Source: Hericium rajendrae (Eukaryota > Basidiomycota > Agaricomycetes > Russulales > Hericiaceae). From it: DNA of 64,000 nucleotides. The DNA lies in the NCBI GenBank assembly GCA_033439255.1, contig CM065889.1:1612001-1676000 (forward strand), read 5' to 3'. Made by a program: the position numbers and the translations under genes. Below, one piece after another: positions 46,920 through 57,689 of this stretch. Each line of letters begins with the position of its first letter. Position 1 is the first letter of the stretch. The notes under the pieces are model-generated. The model searched no databases. It saw only the letters and a program-made list of their open reading frames with translations, and was not told the origin of the DNA.

Positions 46920-47340
46920 GAAGTGGACACAAATCTGTACAGACAGAGTGGAGCTCAGCATGGGCATACAGGTGAAATCAAGGTGATGCACATGCATGAG
47001 AGGCCGCATGGGTGTAGGCGAGTTGGCACAGTGTGAGTGACTTGGTGCAGGTGCATGGGAGTTGGTGTGGGTGCGAGTGAGGCCACGTGGGTGTAACAAA
47101 GTCAGTCGGGGTACAAGCGACTTGGCAGGGGGGTGAGCAAGGCAGTGGAGGTGCAAGCAAGGTGGCACGGTCATGCAGAAGGCCGTGTAGGCGCATGGAG
47201 TCAGTGGAGGCATGCAGGAGTCATATGGAAGAGGCTGTGTGAGCATGCGACTGAATCGGCACAGGCGTGTATGATGGAGGTGGGCACAAGTGATAGTAGA
47301 CCAGGGTGCAACTGGCCTGAAGATGAGAGCATTGCTCAAC
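46920..47340. repeat. GC-rich degenerate minisatellite
   Basis: Units of about 20 bp of the type GTGGGTGTAGGCGAGTTGGC and GGTGCAAGCAAGG. Composition resembles, on the opposite strand, the arrays at 27.2 and 48.2 kb. Open frames across it are repeat artefacts. Confidence 0.55.
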
Positions 47341-47342
47341 AT

Positions 47343-47634
47343 CATCAGCAAACCTTTCCATTTACTTGTTGATCTGGTTTGTCTTTTTTTGATCTGGTTG
47401 ATCTGGTTTTGATCTGGTTTTTTTTTGAAATTTTTTAAAAGCAGTTTGAGTGATTTTTAATATGTACATCATAGATAAAAAAGATGCTATATCATAACAA
47501 CAAATATTAGAAAGCTCAAATTGCATATTTAAAAAATTTTCAGATGAAAACCAGATCAACCAGATAAAAACCAGATCAACCAGATCAAAAAAAGACAAAC
47601 CAGATCAACAAGTAAATGGAAAGGTTTGCTGATG
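47343..47634. mobile_element. Short non-autonomous DNA element, CATCAGCAAACC ends (copy 2)
   Basis: 292 bp, same ends and length as 26940-27231, flanked by AT on both sides. Inverted GATCTGGTT repeats extend far inward, so the whole element can fold into a long hairpin. Confidence 0.88.
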
Positions 47635-48116
47635 ATCGTGAGCGATGCTCTTTTGATCAGCATGAGAAAGACATAAAATGTGTGTTTACTTACCATAAAG
47701 TCCCAGATGATCCATCCAACAAGATAACACTAAAACGGAATGCATCAGCAGGAAAAAATAGAGAGGAAGGAGTGAGGATGGTGGATAGACAAGATGATGT
47801 GGCATCCAAGTCAAAATCATGCATGTCGAGTGCACAGGGCTGTGTGGCCTGATTCATTTGAATGCTCATATATGTGCATTCAAATGAATCAGTGCATGGT
47901 AGACCATGTAGCCACAAACACACCTCTTGACACTCAACTTGAACAAAAAAAACTGCAGGGGATGTGTGGAAAACATTTGGCTACAGCCAAATGCTTCACA
48001 TGCCTGGCTTTTCAAACCTCTCAGGTATGTTTCCTTTATTCGAAGGATTAACTCACACATCTTTGTCAGGTATTTAGGCAATTATACACCAGAAAAGAGC
48101 TGTATAGGGCTACAAG
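47635..48116. other. Short frame and two palindromes
   Basis: A plus-strand frame to 47852 (DQHEKDIKCVFTYHKVPDDP) looks protein-like but resembles nothing I know. A 17-bp perfect hairpin, CTGATTCATTTGAATGC (47849-47865) with its complement at 47876-47892, and a second one, CATTTGGC with loop TACA (47974-47993), follow. Confidence 0.5.
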
Positions 48117-48191
48117 GTGAGTATAACAGTTTTATTAGCCTTTTTTTGCACTAATATAGAGAGTATTGCCTACTAATATGGGTGATACTCT
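48117..48191 (+). other. Intron-like segment plus hairpin module (copy 2)
   Basis: 48117-48159: GTGAGTATAAC donor, T-run, CACTAAT branch motif, ATAG acceptor. Hairpin arms AGAGTATTGCC (48160-48170) and GGTGATACTCT (48181-48191) pair fully if two G-T wobbles are allowed. It leads into the array starting at 48.2 kb. Confidence 0.7.
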
Positions 48192-48199
48192 CATTTTGA

Positions 48200-49620
48200 C
48201 TCTGTATATGCCCCTGCTAAGTCGTGTGTGCTGCTGTCTACTCGCATACACCTCTGCCAACTCACACACACTCACGCCGCTGACTGCATGCCTCCATAGA
48301 CACACCTGTCCTCCAATCACATCATCTGTGCTCGTGCAGCCTCCTGGGTGCTCACACCAATTTCTGCACACTCTCATTGTCTCACACATGCCATTGTTGC
48401 CTTCTGTGTGCCTTTGCCACCTCTCGCACACTCCCACCAGCTCGCCTGTCCTCCCACTGCCTCCCTTGTACTCTTGTCACCTCGCACACACCCGCGCTGG
48501 CTCTCTTCCACCTGTGCTGACTCTCTTCCACTTGTGCTGGCTCTCTCACACCTGCACTGAGTCACTCGCACTCGTGCCAACTCCCTCACATCCATGCCAC
48601 CTCCCTCACATCTGCATCTTCTCGTGCACCTGCATGCCATTATCTGCATGCTCCTGCTGTCTCTCATGCCTCAGTGCCATCTCCTGCACTTTGGGCACCA
48701 TCTTCTGCACTCCAGTGCTGTCTCCTGGGCATCTGACAACATCTCGTGCATGTCAGTGTCACCTTGCGTGCTTCCGCAAGATGGTGTGATCTCCTGCACA
48801 CTGGCGTCACCTCCTGTGCATCTGCGTCATTCCTCACATGCCTGTGCCATCCCCCACACATCTGCACTGCCTCACGTGCATCTGCACCATCTTTCTCACA
48901 TGTACACTATCTCTGCCATATGCATGTTGCCTCCTCCAAGCTCCTGCCATGTCCCATCTCCTCTCGGTGCTGGCACTGTCTCGTGCATGTTGGTGCCATC
49001 TTGTGCACACTGGCACTGTCTACCTCATGCCTGCACCATTTCCTGAGCATTCACATTGTCTCCTGCACATTTGTGCTATCTCATGCATGCTGTTGCTGCC
49101 TCTTTCATGCCCACATTGTCTCCCACATGCCTGCGTCATCTCCCATGCATCAGCACTCTCTCGTGCTTGCTGGCTCTGTCTTTCCTGTGCCTGCACCACC
49201 TCCCGTGCATCCACACCATCTCTCCCACACTGGTGCCATCTCTCCCATGTCGTTGTCATCTCTCCTGCACAGCATGCCATTATCATCTCTCCTGCACTGC
49301 ATGTCATTGTTATCTCTCCTGCACTGCATGCCTGTGCTGCCTTACACATGCTGGCACCACCTTCTGCACATCTGTGCTGCCTCATGCCCTTCTGCACTGT
49401 CCCCTATGTCTGGCCATCTCCTCCATGCCTGTACCTTTCTCCCCTCATATGCCCGTGCCACCTCACGCACTTTCGCGCTGCCTCTGCCATGCCCACACCA
49501 CTTTGTCTGCATCCCTGCTGCTTGCTCGCATCCATGCTCAGCTGTGCATGCCCACACCCAATCCTTCCTGCCTATGCACAACTAGCTGTGCACACTCCCA
49601 CTAACTCCCACATTTTGCAT
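48200..49620. repeat. Long degenerate minisatellite
   Basis: About 1.4 kb of units around CACCTCCTGCACATCTGTGC and TCTCGTGCATG, roughly 20-24 bp. A 30-bp unit CTCTCCTGCACTGCATGCC-like is repeated near 49260-49330. Frames through it give Leu/Cys/His/Ser strings in all phases and are not genes. Confidence 0.7.
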
Positions 49621-49624
49621 CCAT

Positions 49625-49660
49625 GTGAGAACTGTTTTGCTGCAGCAAAACAGTTCTCAC
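49625..49660. repeat. Perfect 36-bp palindrome
   Basis: GTGAGAACTGTTTTGC with loop TGCA and a perfect 16-bp complementary arm, placed exactly at the end of the minisatellite. Confidence 0.9.
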
Positions 49661-49699
49661 GCTCAGAAGTAGATGTATTCTTACCTTGTAAAGTAGAGT

Positions 49700-49940
49700 T
49701 ATAATATATATAATGAAGTATATTCTACATTGGCTGAACCTTCTAATCCCTTGGCCTATGTGGAGTGGTATATGCCATTCGAACCAACAGCAAACAACTG
49801 ATATATGTATATTAGACCATTTGGAAGCTTTATTATGAATATACGACTTGATTTCTCCTCTCAGAATATGACTGCTACAGATACTACTGTAGCTGAGTTG
49901 TGTATTACATACCAAGATGCTTCCATCAATATCTAATCAT
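49700..49940 (+). pseudogene. Coding remnant, possibly transposase C-terminus
   Basis: A short frame reads LAEPSNPLAYVEWYMPFEP, a stop, then IRPFGSFIMNIRLDFSS. PLAYVEWF-like text occurs, as I recall, near the C-termini of agaricomycete transposon proteins. Fragmentary and uncertain. Confidence 0.35.
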
Positions 49941-50036
49941 TGGCAATCATAGTTCAGAAGTCTTCTATTTATATCTAGCAGCAGTTACTATGGCATGACC
50001 CCAGCTATCAATCAAAAAACCATTTTTCCAGATGAA

Positions 50037-51432
50037 GTTTTACCTGTCAAGCATTAAACACATTTATTATAAATTAAAACACAAGAAAAAACAAAATGGC
50101 CAGAGGTGGAATTGAACCTGAGCAAACACCTTAACGGCCGTTAAGGCATTGCTTACATAAGCAAAACTCGGTTTTGAAGTGCAACATCTCCCTGCTAGCC
50201 TTTTCTTCAAACAGTTGTTAAAGCCAGTGGTCCCTCTATCAGTGGCTGTAACACTTTCAGACTACTTCTCCTCTCCTCGATATGGGTGGGTGGAGAGGAT
50301 GTCTACCCGATGGCTGTAGTGGTCGTTCTGTATGTATCTCACTTGCTGATGTGGTAGACTAATTTCATTTTAGCTCTATCAATACTGCACCAATGAAGAT
50401 GAATGAGGGCTCATTGAAAGCAGATTTGTAGCTGCTTTTAGATGATATCTTGTGAGTCATAATAGCATCACTGGTTACCAAGATATAGGGGTATGACTGA
50501 TTGATGATGTGGCAGATATACTGGATCATATCTTCACTTTCTGTGATCTGATTTTTGCATTTTAAATTGCTTTGCAAAGCTGCTATATAGTATGTTCCAA
50601 CCCAGATTACTGCTTGTTGATTGATTGATTTGTTGCAAAGCTATCAGACAGTCATTGTTTACAGTAAGCTAACTCTTGGATGCATGTTTTGCTTATGTAA
50701 GCAGGTACTAATACTTCATTCAGCTGCATAAGGTCCTGTGGGATCAGAGAGTCTCAGAACCCAGTGCTACTAATAAATTGCATTTTTGGCTCATTTAAGT
50801 AATAAACAGTATCTAACTTCGTTTGCTGTATATCTTTTTACTGGCTTTGTCTTTCCATAAGCAGTAAATTGTATTGGAGACTGGTTTTCTGATAGATCCA
50901 AACAAACTTGAAAACAAGTGAATCAGCAGAGAACTGACCAGTTTAGCTAGAATTCAAACATTTTAGGGAGGGAAACAAAGAAATGCTTCGCATTCTGCGA
51001 GTTTTTAGCCAATCCAGACGTATAAAATATGGCTGAAAAGAATGAGTATATTTAGACGCACTTGAGAATGAGTAAATCGGTTGAGAATTGACTATGATAG
51101 CTTAAGTTCAAGTGTTGCAGGGGGAAATGTAGGAACTCATTGCACTCTGTGAGTTTTGCACAGATCAGGATGCCAAAATACTACCAGAAAGTGATAAATG
51201 AGTAGATCCAGATGCATTTGAGAACAAGTGAATTGGTTGAGAACTGATCAAGTTACATTAAATCAAGTGTAAATAAAAGTCTGGTCAGACCTGGAGTTGA
51301 ACCTGCAAACTCATCAGATCAGTGATCTTACAATTAGAAAAGCTGACTGCCAAATGGGGGTAGTGGTCATTTTGGTGTCATTTTTGATAGGAAAATCTGG
51401 TATAGAGTAAACAATTCTAAGAAATCGTAAAT
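50037..51432. repeat. Composite repeat block, copy 2
   Basis: Aligns with 28553-30775 at high identity from TCAAGCATTAAACAC through the tRNA-like segment (50099-50170, palindrome at 50129-50146), the TTGATTGATTGATTTG region, fewer 158-bp units (50.89-51.26 kb), a second tRNA-like segment (51282-51352) and the GGGGGTAGTGGTCA tail. About 0.8 kb shorter than copy 1. Confidence 0.75.
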
Positions 51433-51951
51433 AGAAGTCAGATTATCACTACTTTTCAGATGAAGTCAGGTAGGTCTCTATTGTCCAGATGTTCTCAGAC
51501 ATATCAGATTCTTACATATCTGTTAGATGAAGATCATCTTGTCAGACATTCAACAAATGTCAGATTATTTCTACTTTTCAGACAAGGTCAGGTAGGTCTC
51601 TATCATTCAGAATTTTTCAGACATGTCAAAATCTTAAAAACCTGTCAGATGAAGATCATTCTGTTAGACATTTCATAAATGTCAGACAATTGTTACTTTT
51701 CAGATAGAGTCAGATAGGTCTCTATTATTCAGATACTTTTAGATATGCCAGACCTTTAAACTTTGGTCAGACATTACTAAGTCTTTCAGAGATTAAATTC
51801 AAGTCAAATAGCTGCTACTTTTCAAATAAGGTCCTTTTAAACACATAAGACTTATAAACTTGTTTCAGACATAATTGATCCTGTCAGACATTAAATGAGA
51901 GTCAGACAGTAGCTATTTATCAGACAAAGTCAGATAGGCCTTCAAATACAT
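51433..51951. repeat. CAGA-rich tandem repeat of about 120 bp
   Basis: Units begin near 51442, 51561 and 51681 with the order CAGATTATTTCTACTTTTCAG, GTCAGGTAGGTCTCTAT, GAAGATCATC. CAGA/CAGAC is very dense. It looks like the left subterminal zone of a Plavaka-like element, interrupted at 51956 by copia-2 and resuming at 57483. Confidence 0.65.
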
Positions 51952-51956
51952 CAGAC

Positions 51957-52316
51957 TGTTTAGATTACAGACATCGAGCAAGGTCCTGTATGAGACAGAC
52001 AATTAGAAACTCAGTGATGGGAATAAATCACTTCATTTGTCTATACCTGTATGAGACGAACAATCAGAAACTAGGTACAAGAAGTAAGTACAACATCGTT
52101 AATAAAAGAAGCACAATGGCTCACCTCAGTAATAGGAATAAATCACTGAGGTTAGCCGCATTGGTATGTGCGCCGTTAGTACCGAGCATGCAAGTGGCTG
52201 AATAGGTACTGTATAGTAGTTTATGTAATTGATCTGAGCTCCAGGCCCAGTAATCTAATCTTACGCGATAACGAGAAAAACAGACTTGCAGCACGGGCAT
52301 TTGTCTGATCTCAACA
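51957..52316 (-). repeat. Copia-2 3' LTR
   Basis: On the plus strand TGTTTAGATTAC to GATCTCAACA; read on the minus strand TGTTGAGATC to TAAACA. No tRNA-like array is present, unlike the copia-1 LTR. Confidence 0.88.
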
Positions 52317-52680
52317 CACCTCCTCAAACCTCGTGCCATTCCAGTCCAACTAATCCCCTCATCTTCTCCATCTTCAGACAGGTGAGGGCCTTTGTAAGGA
52401 CATCAGCTGCCATCTCAGCAGTGGAACAATAGACGAGATCAATCTCATCATGCTCGATGATATTGCGTATGAAGTGGTAGTGTATGGCAATGTGCTTCAT
52501 TCGTGAATGGAAGATGTTGTCCTTGATGAGCATCATAGCTGATTGGTTGTCACAGTGGAGTAGCGTTGATGTGTCAAATGAGGTAAGCATTTCTCCGAGG
52601 AAGGCTCACATCCAGACAGCTTCCTTGGTGGCATGAGTCATCGCGACGTACTCTGCCTCAATACTCAATAAGGCAACAAT

Positions 52681-53103
52681 TGTCAAGACTCGGTCGTAGA
52701 CAGCAGAGAACCACCCAAGTCACCAGCGATGATGGGAGCGAGAGAGCAGAGAGCGACTAGCAGCGCAGTGACCTGTATTGGAGGTACAGTACGGTACAGA
52801 CGAAATGGACAATCTAGGGAAATAGGCGAGCGACAGGGAGCCTATAAGTACTGGGACGACAATGGGAAAAGAACAATGGACACCATAACGGGTCGAACAA
52901 TAGAGTGAGAACAATGGTGGCCAAAAGGAGAACAATGGGAGGGAGAACAATAGGATGTCCCAAAGGAGAACAAGGGCATGGGTGAAGGATAGCCCCAGGT
53001 CATGTGAGGAAGTGAACATGTGATGGGGCTGCTGGAGCACATGACTGACGCGATGCCTTGATGGCAGAGAAGAAGGCGGAGAGAAATGGAGCGATCCGTG
53101 ACA
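52681..53103 (-). repeat. Solo LTR of the gypsy family inside copia-2
   Basis: 423 bp, differing from the gypsy LTRs at only about two or three positions, flanked by ACAAT on both sides (52676-52680 and 53104-53108). A solo LTR with intact duplication indicates recombination between the LTRs of a full element. Confidence 0.93.
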
Positions 53104-56100
53104 ACAATGGACTGCTTCTTGGAGGACCAAGAGACAGCTCTGCCATCAACGAGGAAGACATATCCAGAGATGGAGTGTCAGTGATCGCTAGATTCCCAGT
53201 CAGCATCTGAGTATCCCATGATGCCTGTTTCAGCATCACCCCTGTAAGTCAACCATTCCTCCTTCGTTGCCTTAAGGTAGTGCAAGACATGTTTTGCACC
53301 CTCCCAGTGTGTACGGCCTGGATTCTGCATGAATTGTGAGAGGGTTGTGACCGTGTATGCAATATCAGGGTGCATGCCTAGTGCCGCATACATAAGCGAG
53401 CCAATGGCTTTGTGGTACAATACATTGCGCATCTTCTTGTATTGCTGTGGCGTCGAGGGACTTTGAGCAGTTGTGAGCTGGAATGACGGGTCGAGGGCAG
53501 TGTCCAATGGCTTCAAATTTTCGAGATTGAAGCGGGCCAGAATAGTGTCGATGTACACATGCTGTGACATCGAGATCATCCGCCCTCTCCGGTCGCACTT
53601 CATCTTGATTCCGAGAAGCCAATGAATCTCACCTAAGTCAGTCATCTCGAAGCGTGCATTGAGCGCATCTTTGACGTCCATCATGGCACTGATCGAGGTA
53701 GTTGCTATCGCTAAATCATCGACCGAGACAGCAATGAGTATGATTTCACCACCAGCACCGTGCCAGAAGAACACAGAGTGGTCGACAGACGATCGGGTAA
53801 ATCTCATGTCCAGGAAAGCAGCACAGAGTTTTTGGTACCACCGGCGGCCAGCCTGCTTTAACCTATAAATGGGTTTAAATAAGGCACATACTTTATATTC
53901 CTCACCAGGAACAGGAAAGCCCAGGGGCTGTTTTATGTAAATCTCCTTGTCGAGATCCCCATTGAGGTATGCATTTTTCACGTCCATTTGGTGCAGCTCT
54001 CAGTTGAAGCGAGCAGCGAGCACCGTGAGAATACGAATTGACGAAAGTTTTGCGACAGGCACGAAAGTGTCAGTAAAATCAATACCTGGGATCTGTGAGA
54101 ATCCTTGAGCCACGAGGTGTGCCTTATATTTGATGATCATGCTGGCAGCGTTGCATTTGATCTTGAAGACCCACTTGCTGCTGACAATGTCCACGTGGTC
54201 TGGCTTCTCAACGAGCTTCCAAGTACCCATTTTCTCCATTCTCGCCAACTCATCTTTAATTGCCTCCTCTCACTTCGGCCACTCAGCTCCAGCCCTCGCC
54301 TCATTCACTGTTCGCGGCTCGTCCGTGCTCATGCTCACCATTGCCCATTTCACCTCGTTTTCTGACAAGCAGACGAAGACGTTGTCCAAGTTGTCCGTCC
54401 CATCCGATATCGCCTCGCTGAACAGCGCAGCATCATCGCTGTCACTCTCGCTGCCCGGCGCATTGAAGTCAAGCAGGCGGTGCTGGTGTTGCAAACCCAA
54501 GGGCACGGGAGGGGTGCAAGGGAGGCTGGTGGTGAAGCCAGCTCCTGTTTGGAGTAGGCGTACATACCGGAAAGGGAGGATGGTGCATCTGGCGTGAGGC
54601 ACGTCAGGCAGTTCGACAGGTGTGTGGTTCGCTCGGGGCAGTGTCGCAGGCACGACAGTAGTAGCACTGACTGTGTGCGGCAGTTCGCGTGCTTGAGCGT
54701 TGGGCACCGGGTTCAAGGCATCAGACTGCGTGGCTGTGTCGGTTGCACTCTGCAGTGTGGGCCGGTGGGCGGGTCAGAATCGGAGGCATTAGCAGCAGGC
54801 ATCAAGCCGTTGCTCGGTGCTGTGCCATCTCCATCCAGTACGATCCACTCCTCGTCACTGGTGCCAGAGAACATGTCGACAAGCCATGCTTCAGGCGGCT
54901 CATCTGTAATGGGCAGGAGTGCGCTGTCATCCCATATAACGTTGCATTCAATGGTCGTCATGTGGCGCTTTGGCCAGTACATGATGATCTCCTTGCTGTC
55001 TGTGGTGTAGCCCACGAAACAGCCTTCATCGGTGTGTGGGTCCAATTTGCGCCAATTTTCCATGCGTATCCACACTTTACAGCCCCACTCATGCAGGCTC
55101 GACAGGTCAGGTTTCTCCCTGGTAATGCACTCGTATGGCATCATATCACCGGTTACCTGTCCACCGGTGCGATTCCACAGCCAAACTGCATGCTGCATGG
55201 TCAGACTCCAGAGAAATTTCGGGAGTCCCGCTGCAATGAGCATGGCCAAGGCACACATGATGCTCGTTCGGAAGAAGCGCTCGGCGGTGCCATTCTGTGC
55301 AGACGAGTCGTGGACTGTGAGTTCGTGGTGTGTACCTTGCGACGCGAGATATTCTGTAAAGGCAGTGCTGGTGTATTCGCCTCCACGGTCTGACCAAAAA
55401 GTCTTCACGGCTTTGGCTTTGCGTTGCATCTCGATGAACTTGCAATAGTTCTTGTACTTCTCGAGGGCTTCAGACTTAGCTTTGAGCGCATACTTCTCGC
55501 CCTTGATCGAGTCAGTTTGTGCGGGGCTCCACAAATCAGATGAGACCAATTCGCCATAGATTGTTGATCGAGGCCAGGTACATTCCTTGAAGAAAGGCCC
55601 ACGGGTGATCTTTGCTTGTATGCAGGCTGTGCAGGTCTCTGCCTCGGCTGCGAGTTGGTCGAGGTCAATTTCAATGATGGCGCCATGTTGGATCAAGCGT
55701 TTCGCCACGTCGAGAGACATGTGGCTGAGCCGGCAAGGTAAGGAGTGCTGACTCCGGCGGTGCGATCGATATGAGCGCAAGTGCAGCTCGAGCATCTGCA
55801 GGGCATTCAAATTTGTAAAGGTTGTCAATGCGTGGAATGCATGCGATGACGAAAGATTGTCGAAAAACCAGAATGGTCAATTCGACTAATCAAAATTAGT
55901 ATGAATGCAATGGTTGGTGTGTAAAGTACATCCGTGATCTTGACGCGGCTTGTGCAACAGTCATTCGGGAAGTTGACTATGACATTGCCTCGTCCTGTTG
56001 CATAGAAGATGTGTTTATCTGCAGCGATGATCGGCTTCAGCTCGATCTCATGGAAGTTGATGAATTCTGCCTGGAACGGTGAGTAATGATGACTCGCGCC

Positions 56101-57109
56101 AGTGTCAAGGCAGTGTGTCATGCCATCATCCTTCGGGCCATCGGAGATCACTGCAAAAGCGACATTGGTGCTCAAGGCAGCTGCCAAATGGGCGCTGCTC
56201 CCGCTGTCCTTATCTCTGTCCTGCCTGTCATTGGGTCCCTGCCCCTTCGGCCATTGCCCTTCCTTGCCACCACCTTGGTGCCAGCAATTATCGACTATGT
56301 GACCAGTGCGACTGCAATTTGTGCACATCTTGCACTGCTTCCAAGCTCCACGGGCATTCTTCTGTGCCGTGAGGAGTGCCATCCCGTCAAACAACTTTGA
56401 TAGACGTGCTTGGATTTGCCGACGATCATATTCTTCAGTGATATAGGCGATGATCGTAAGTGGGTCCAACATTTTTCCCGAGATCTGAGCTGCAGATAGC
56501 ATCGAAGATAAGACAGTGTCATAGGTGTTTGGCAGCGATGACAAAGTGATCGCGGAGAAGTCTGTGTCATTGAGGGTAGTTCCCATACCGGCAAGTTCTT
56601 CCCACATGCAGAGGAGAGTATCGAAGTGCAGCCAGTGGTGCAGATCAATCTGCACCATCATGGTCTTCGCTTCAAATTCTTGGCATACCGTAGTTCAAAC
56701 GGCATATGTAAAGTCGAGAGCTTGCACTCGGAGCAGCAATGAGTCATATATCATGGAAAATATCTGCTGCTTGATGGTGAATTGCTTTTGCAGCCACTCG
56801 TCCTGCTTCATGAGCACTTTTTCGAGCACATCAAGTTCCTGCTCAGATGCTTTGACGTCCTTGTCCTTGCCTTTCTCGGACTTGCTCATGCTTTCAGCTG
56901 CGGTGCTAGTGTCGGGTGCCCATGGGGCTAGCAGGGATGAGATCCAAGGTTTTGGTGCAGTGCCATTCAGATGCCACATCAAGCCTTTCGCGCCGACGAT
57001 GATCATAAGATAGGTTTTATATGTAACCCAGTTCGATCCATCATTCTGCAGTTTCGGAACTGTATAGAAATTTATAGCATTGTTGGTGAGCGAGATGTTG
57101 GCAACTGCA

Positions 57110-57121
57110 GGGCCCATAACC
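57110..57121 (-). other. Primer-binding site of copia-2, half-tRNA type
   Basis: Minus strand GGTTATGGGCCC abuts the LTR. The ATG within it (57115-57117) is also the first codon of the Gag frame (MGPAVANIS), so primer site and start codon overlap, a layout also known from yeast Ty5 as I recall. Confidence 0.75.
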
Positions 57122-57482
57122 TGTTTAGATTACAAACGTCGAGCAAGGTCCTGTACGAGACAGACAATCAGAAACTCAGTGATAGGAATAAATCACCTTT
57201 ATTTGTCTGTACCTGTACGAGATGGACAATCAGAAACTAGGTACAAGAAGTAAGTATGACATCATTAATAAAAGAAGCACGATGGCTCACCTCAGTGATG
57301 GGAATAAATCACTGAGGTTAGCCGCATTGGTATGTGCGCCGTTAGTACTGAGTATGCGAGTGGCTGAATAGGTACTGTATAGTAGTTTATGTAATTGATC
57401 TGAGCTCCAGGCTCGGTAATCTAATCTTACGCGATAACGAGAAAAACAGACTTGCAGCACGGGCGTTTGCCCGATCTCAACA
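57122..57482 (-). repeat. Copia-2 5' LTR
   Basis: 361 bp, TGTTTAGATTAC to GATCTCAACA on the plus strand. Confidence 0.88.
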
Positions 57483-57680
57483 CAGACATCTAAAATTTCA
57501 TCAGATATTTACAGTTGTCTCAGACTTAAAGATCAGAAAGTGAATCTGAGCACCACAGAAATCAAATCCAAGCTCAAATCTGGATCTGAATGGCTGCTAT
57601 AAAATCAGAACTGGCAAATCTGAACTCAGGCTGAGCACTCACAACAGCTTTGCAGAGTCTAGATTTAACATTCATAAATT
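57483..57680. repeat. CAGA-rich sequence, continuation of the 51.4-51.95 kb zone
   Basis: ATCAGATATTTACAG, CTCAGACTTAAAGATCAG and similar motifs continue the zone split by copia-2. Confidence 0.55.
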
Positions 57681-57689
57681 GACAACTTG

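Larger units (their letters stand above)
51957..57482 (-). mobile_element. Ty1/copia-type fossil (copia-2), both LTRs present
   Basis: Flanked by CAGAC on both sides (51952-51956 and 57483-57487), a clean 5-bp duplication. LTRs of about 360 bp differ at roughly 25 positions by eye, nearly all transitions, so this copy is clearly older than the gypsy element. Minus-strand parts in order: Gag with a CCHC knuckle (CTNCSRTGHIVDNC), protease (DTGASHHYS), integrase (QNGTAERFFRT), reverse transcriptase (MDVKNAYLNGDLDKEIYIKQ; SVDDLAIA) and RNase H (LLHCDNQSAMMLIKDN). It is broken, with roughly half a dozen breaks, and carries a solo gypsy LTR. Confidence 0.88.

Noticed and set aside
48166-49704. Leu/Cys/Ser/His-rich open frames across 48.2-49.7 kb
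   Set aside because: Same repeat artefact; several overlapping phases give equally long frames.
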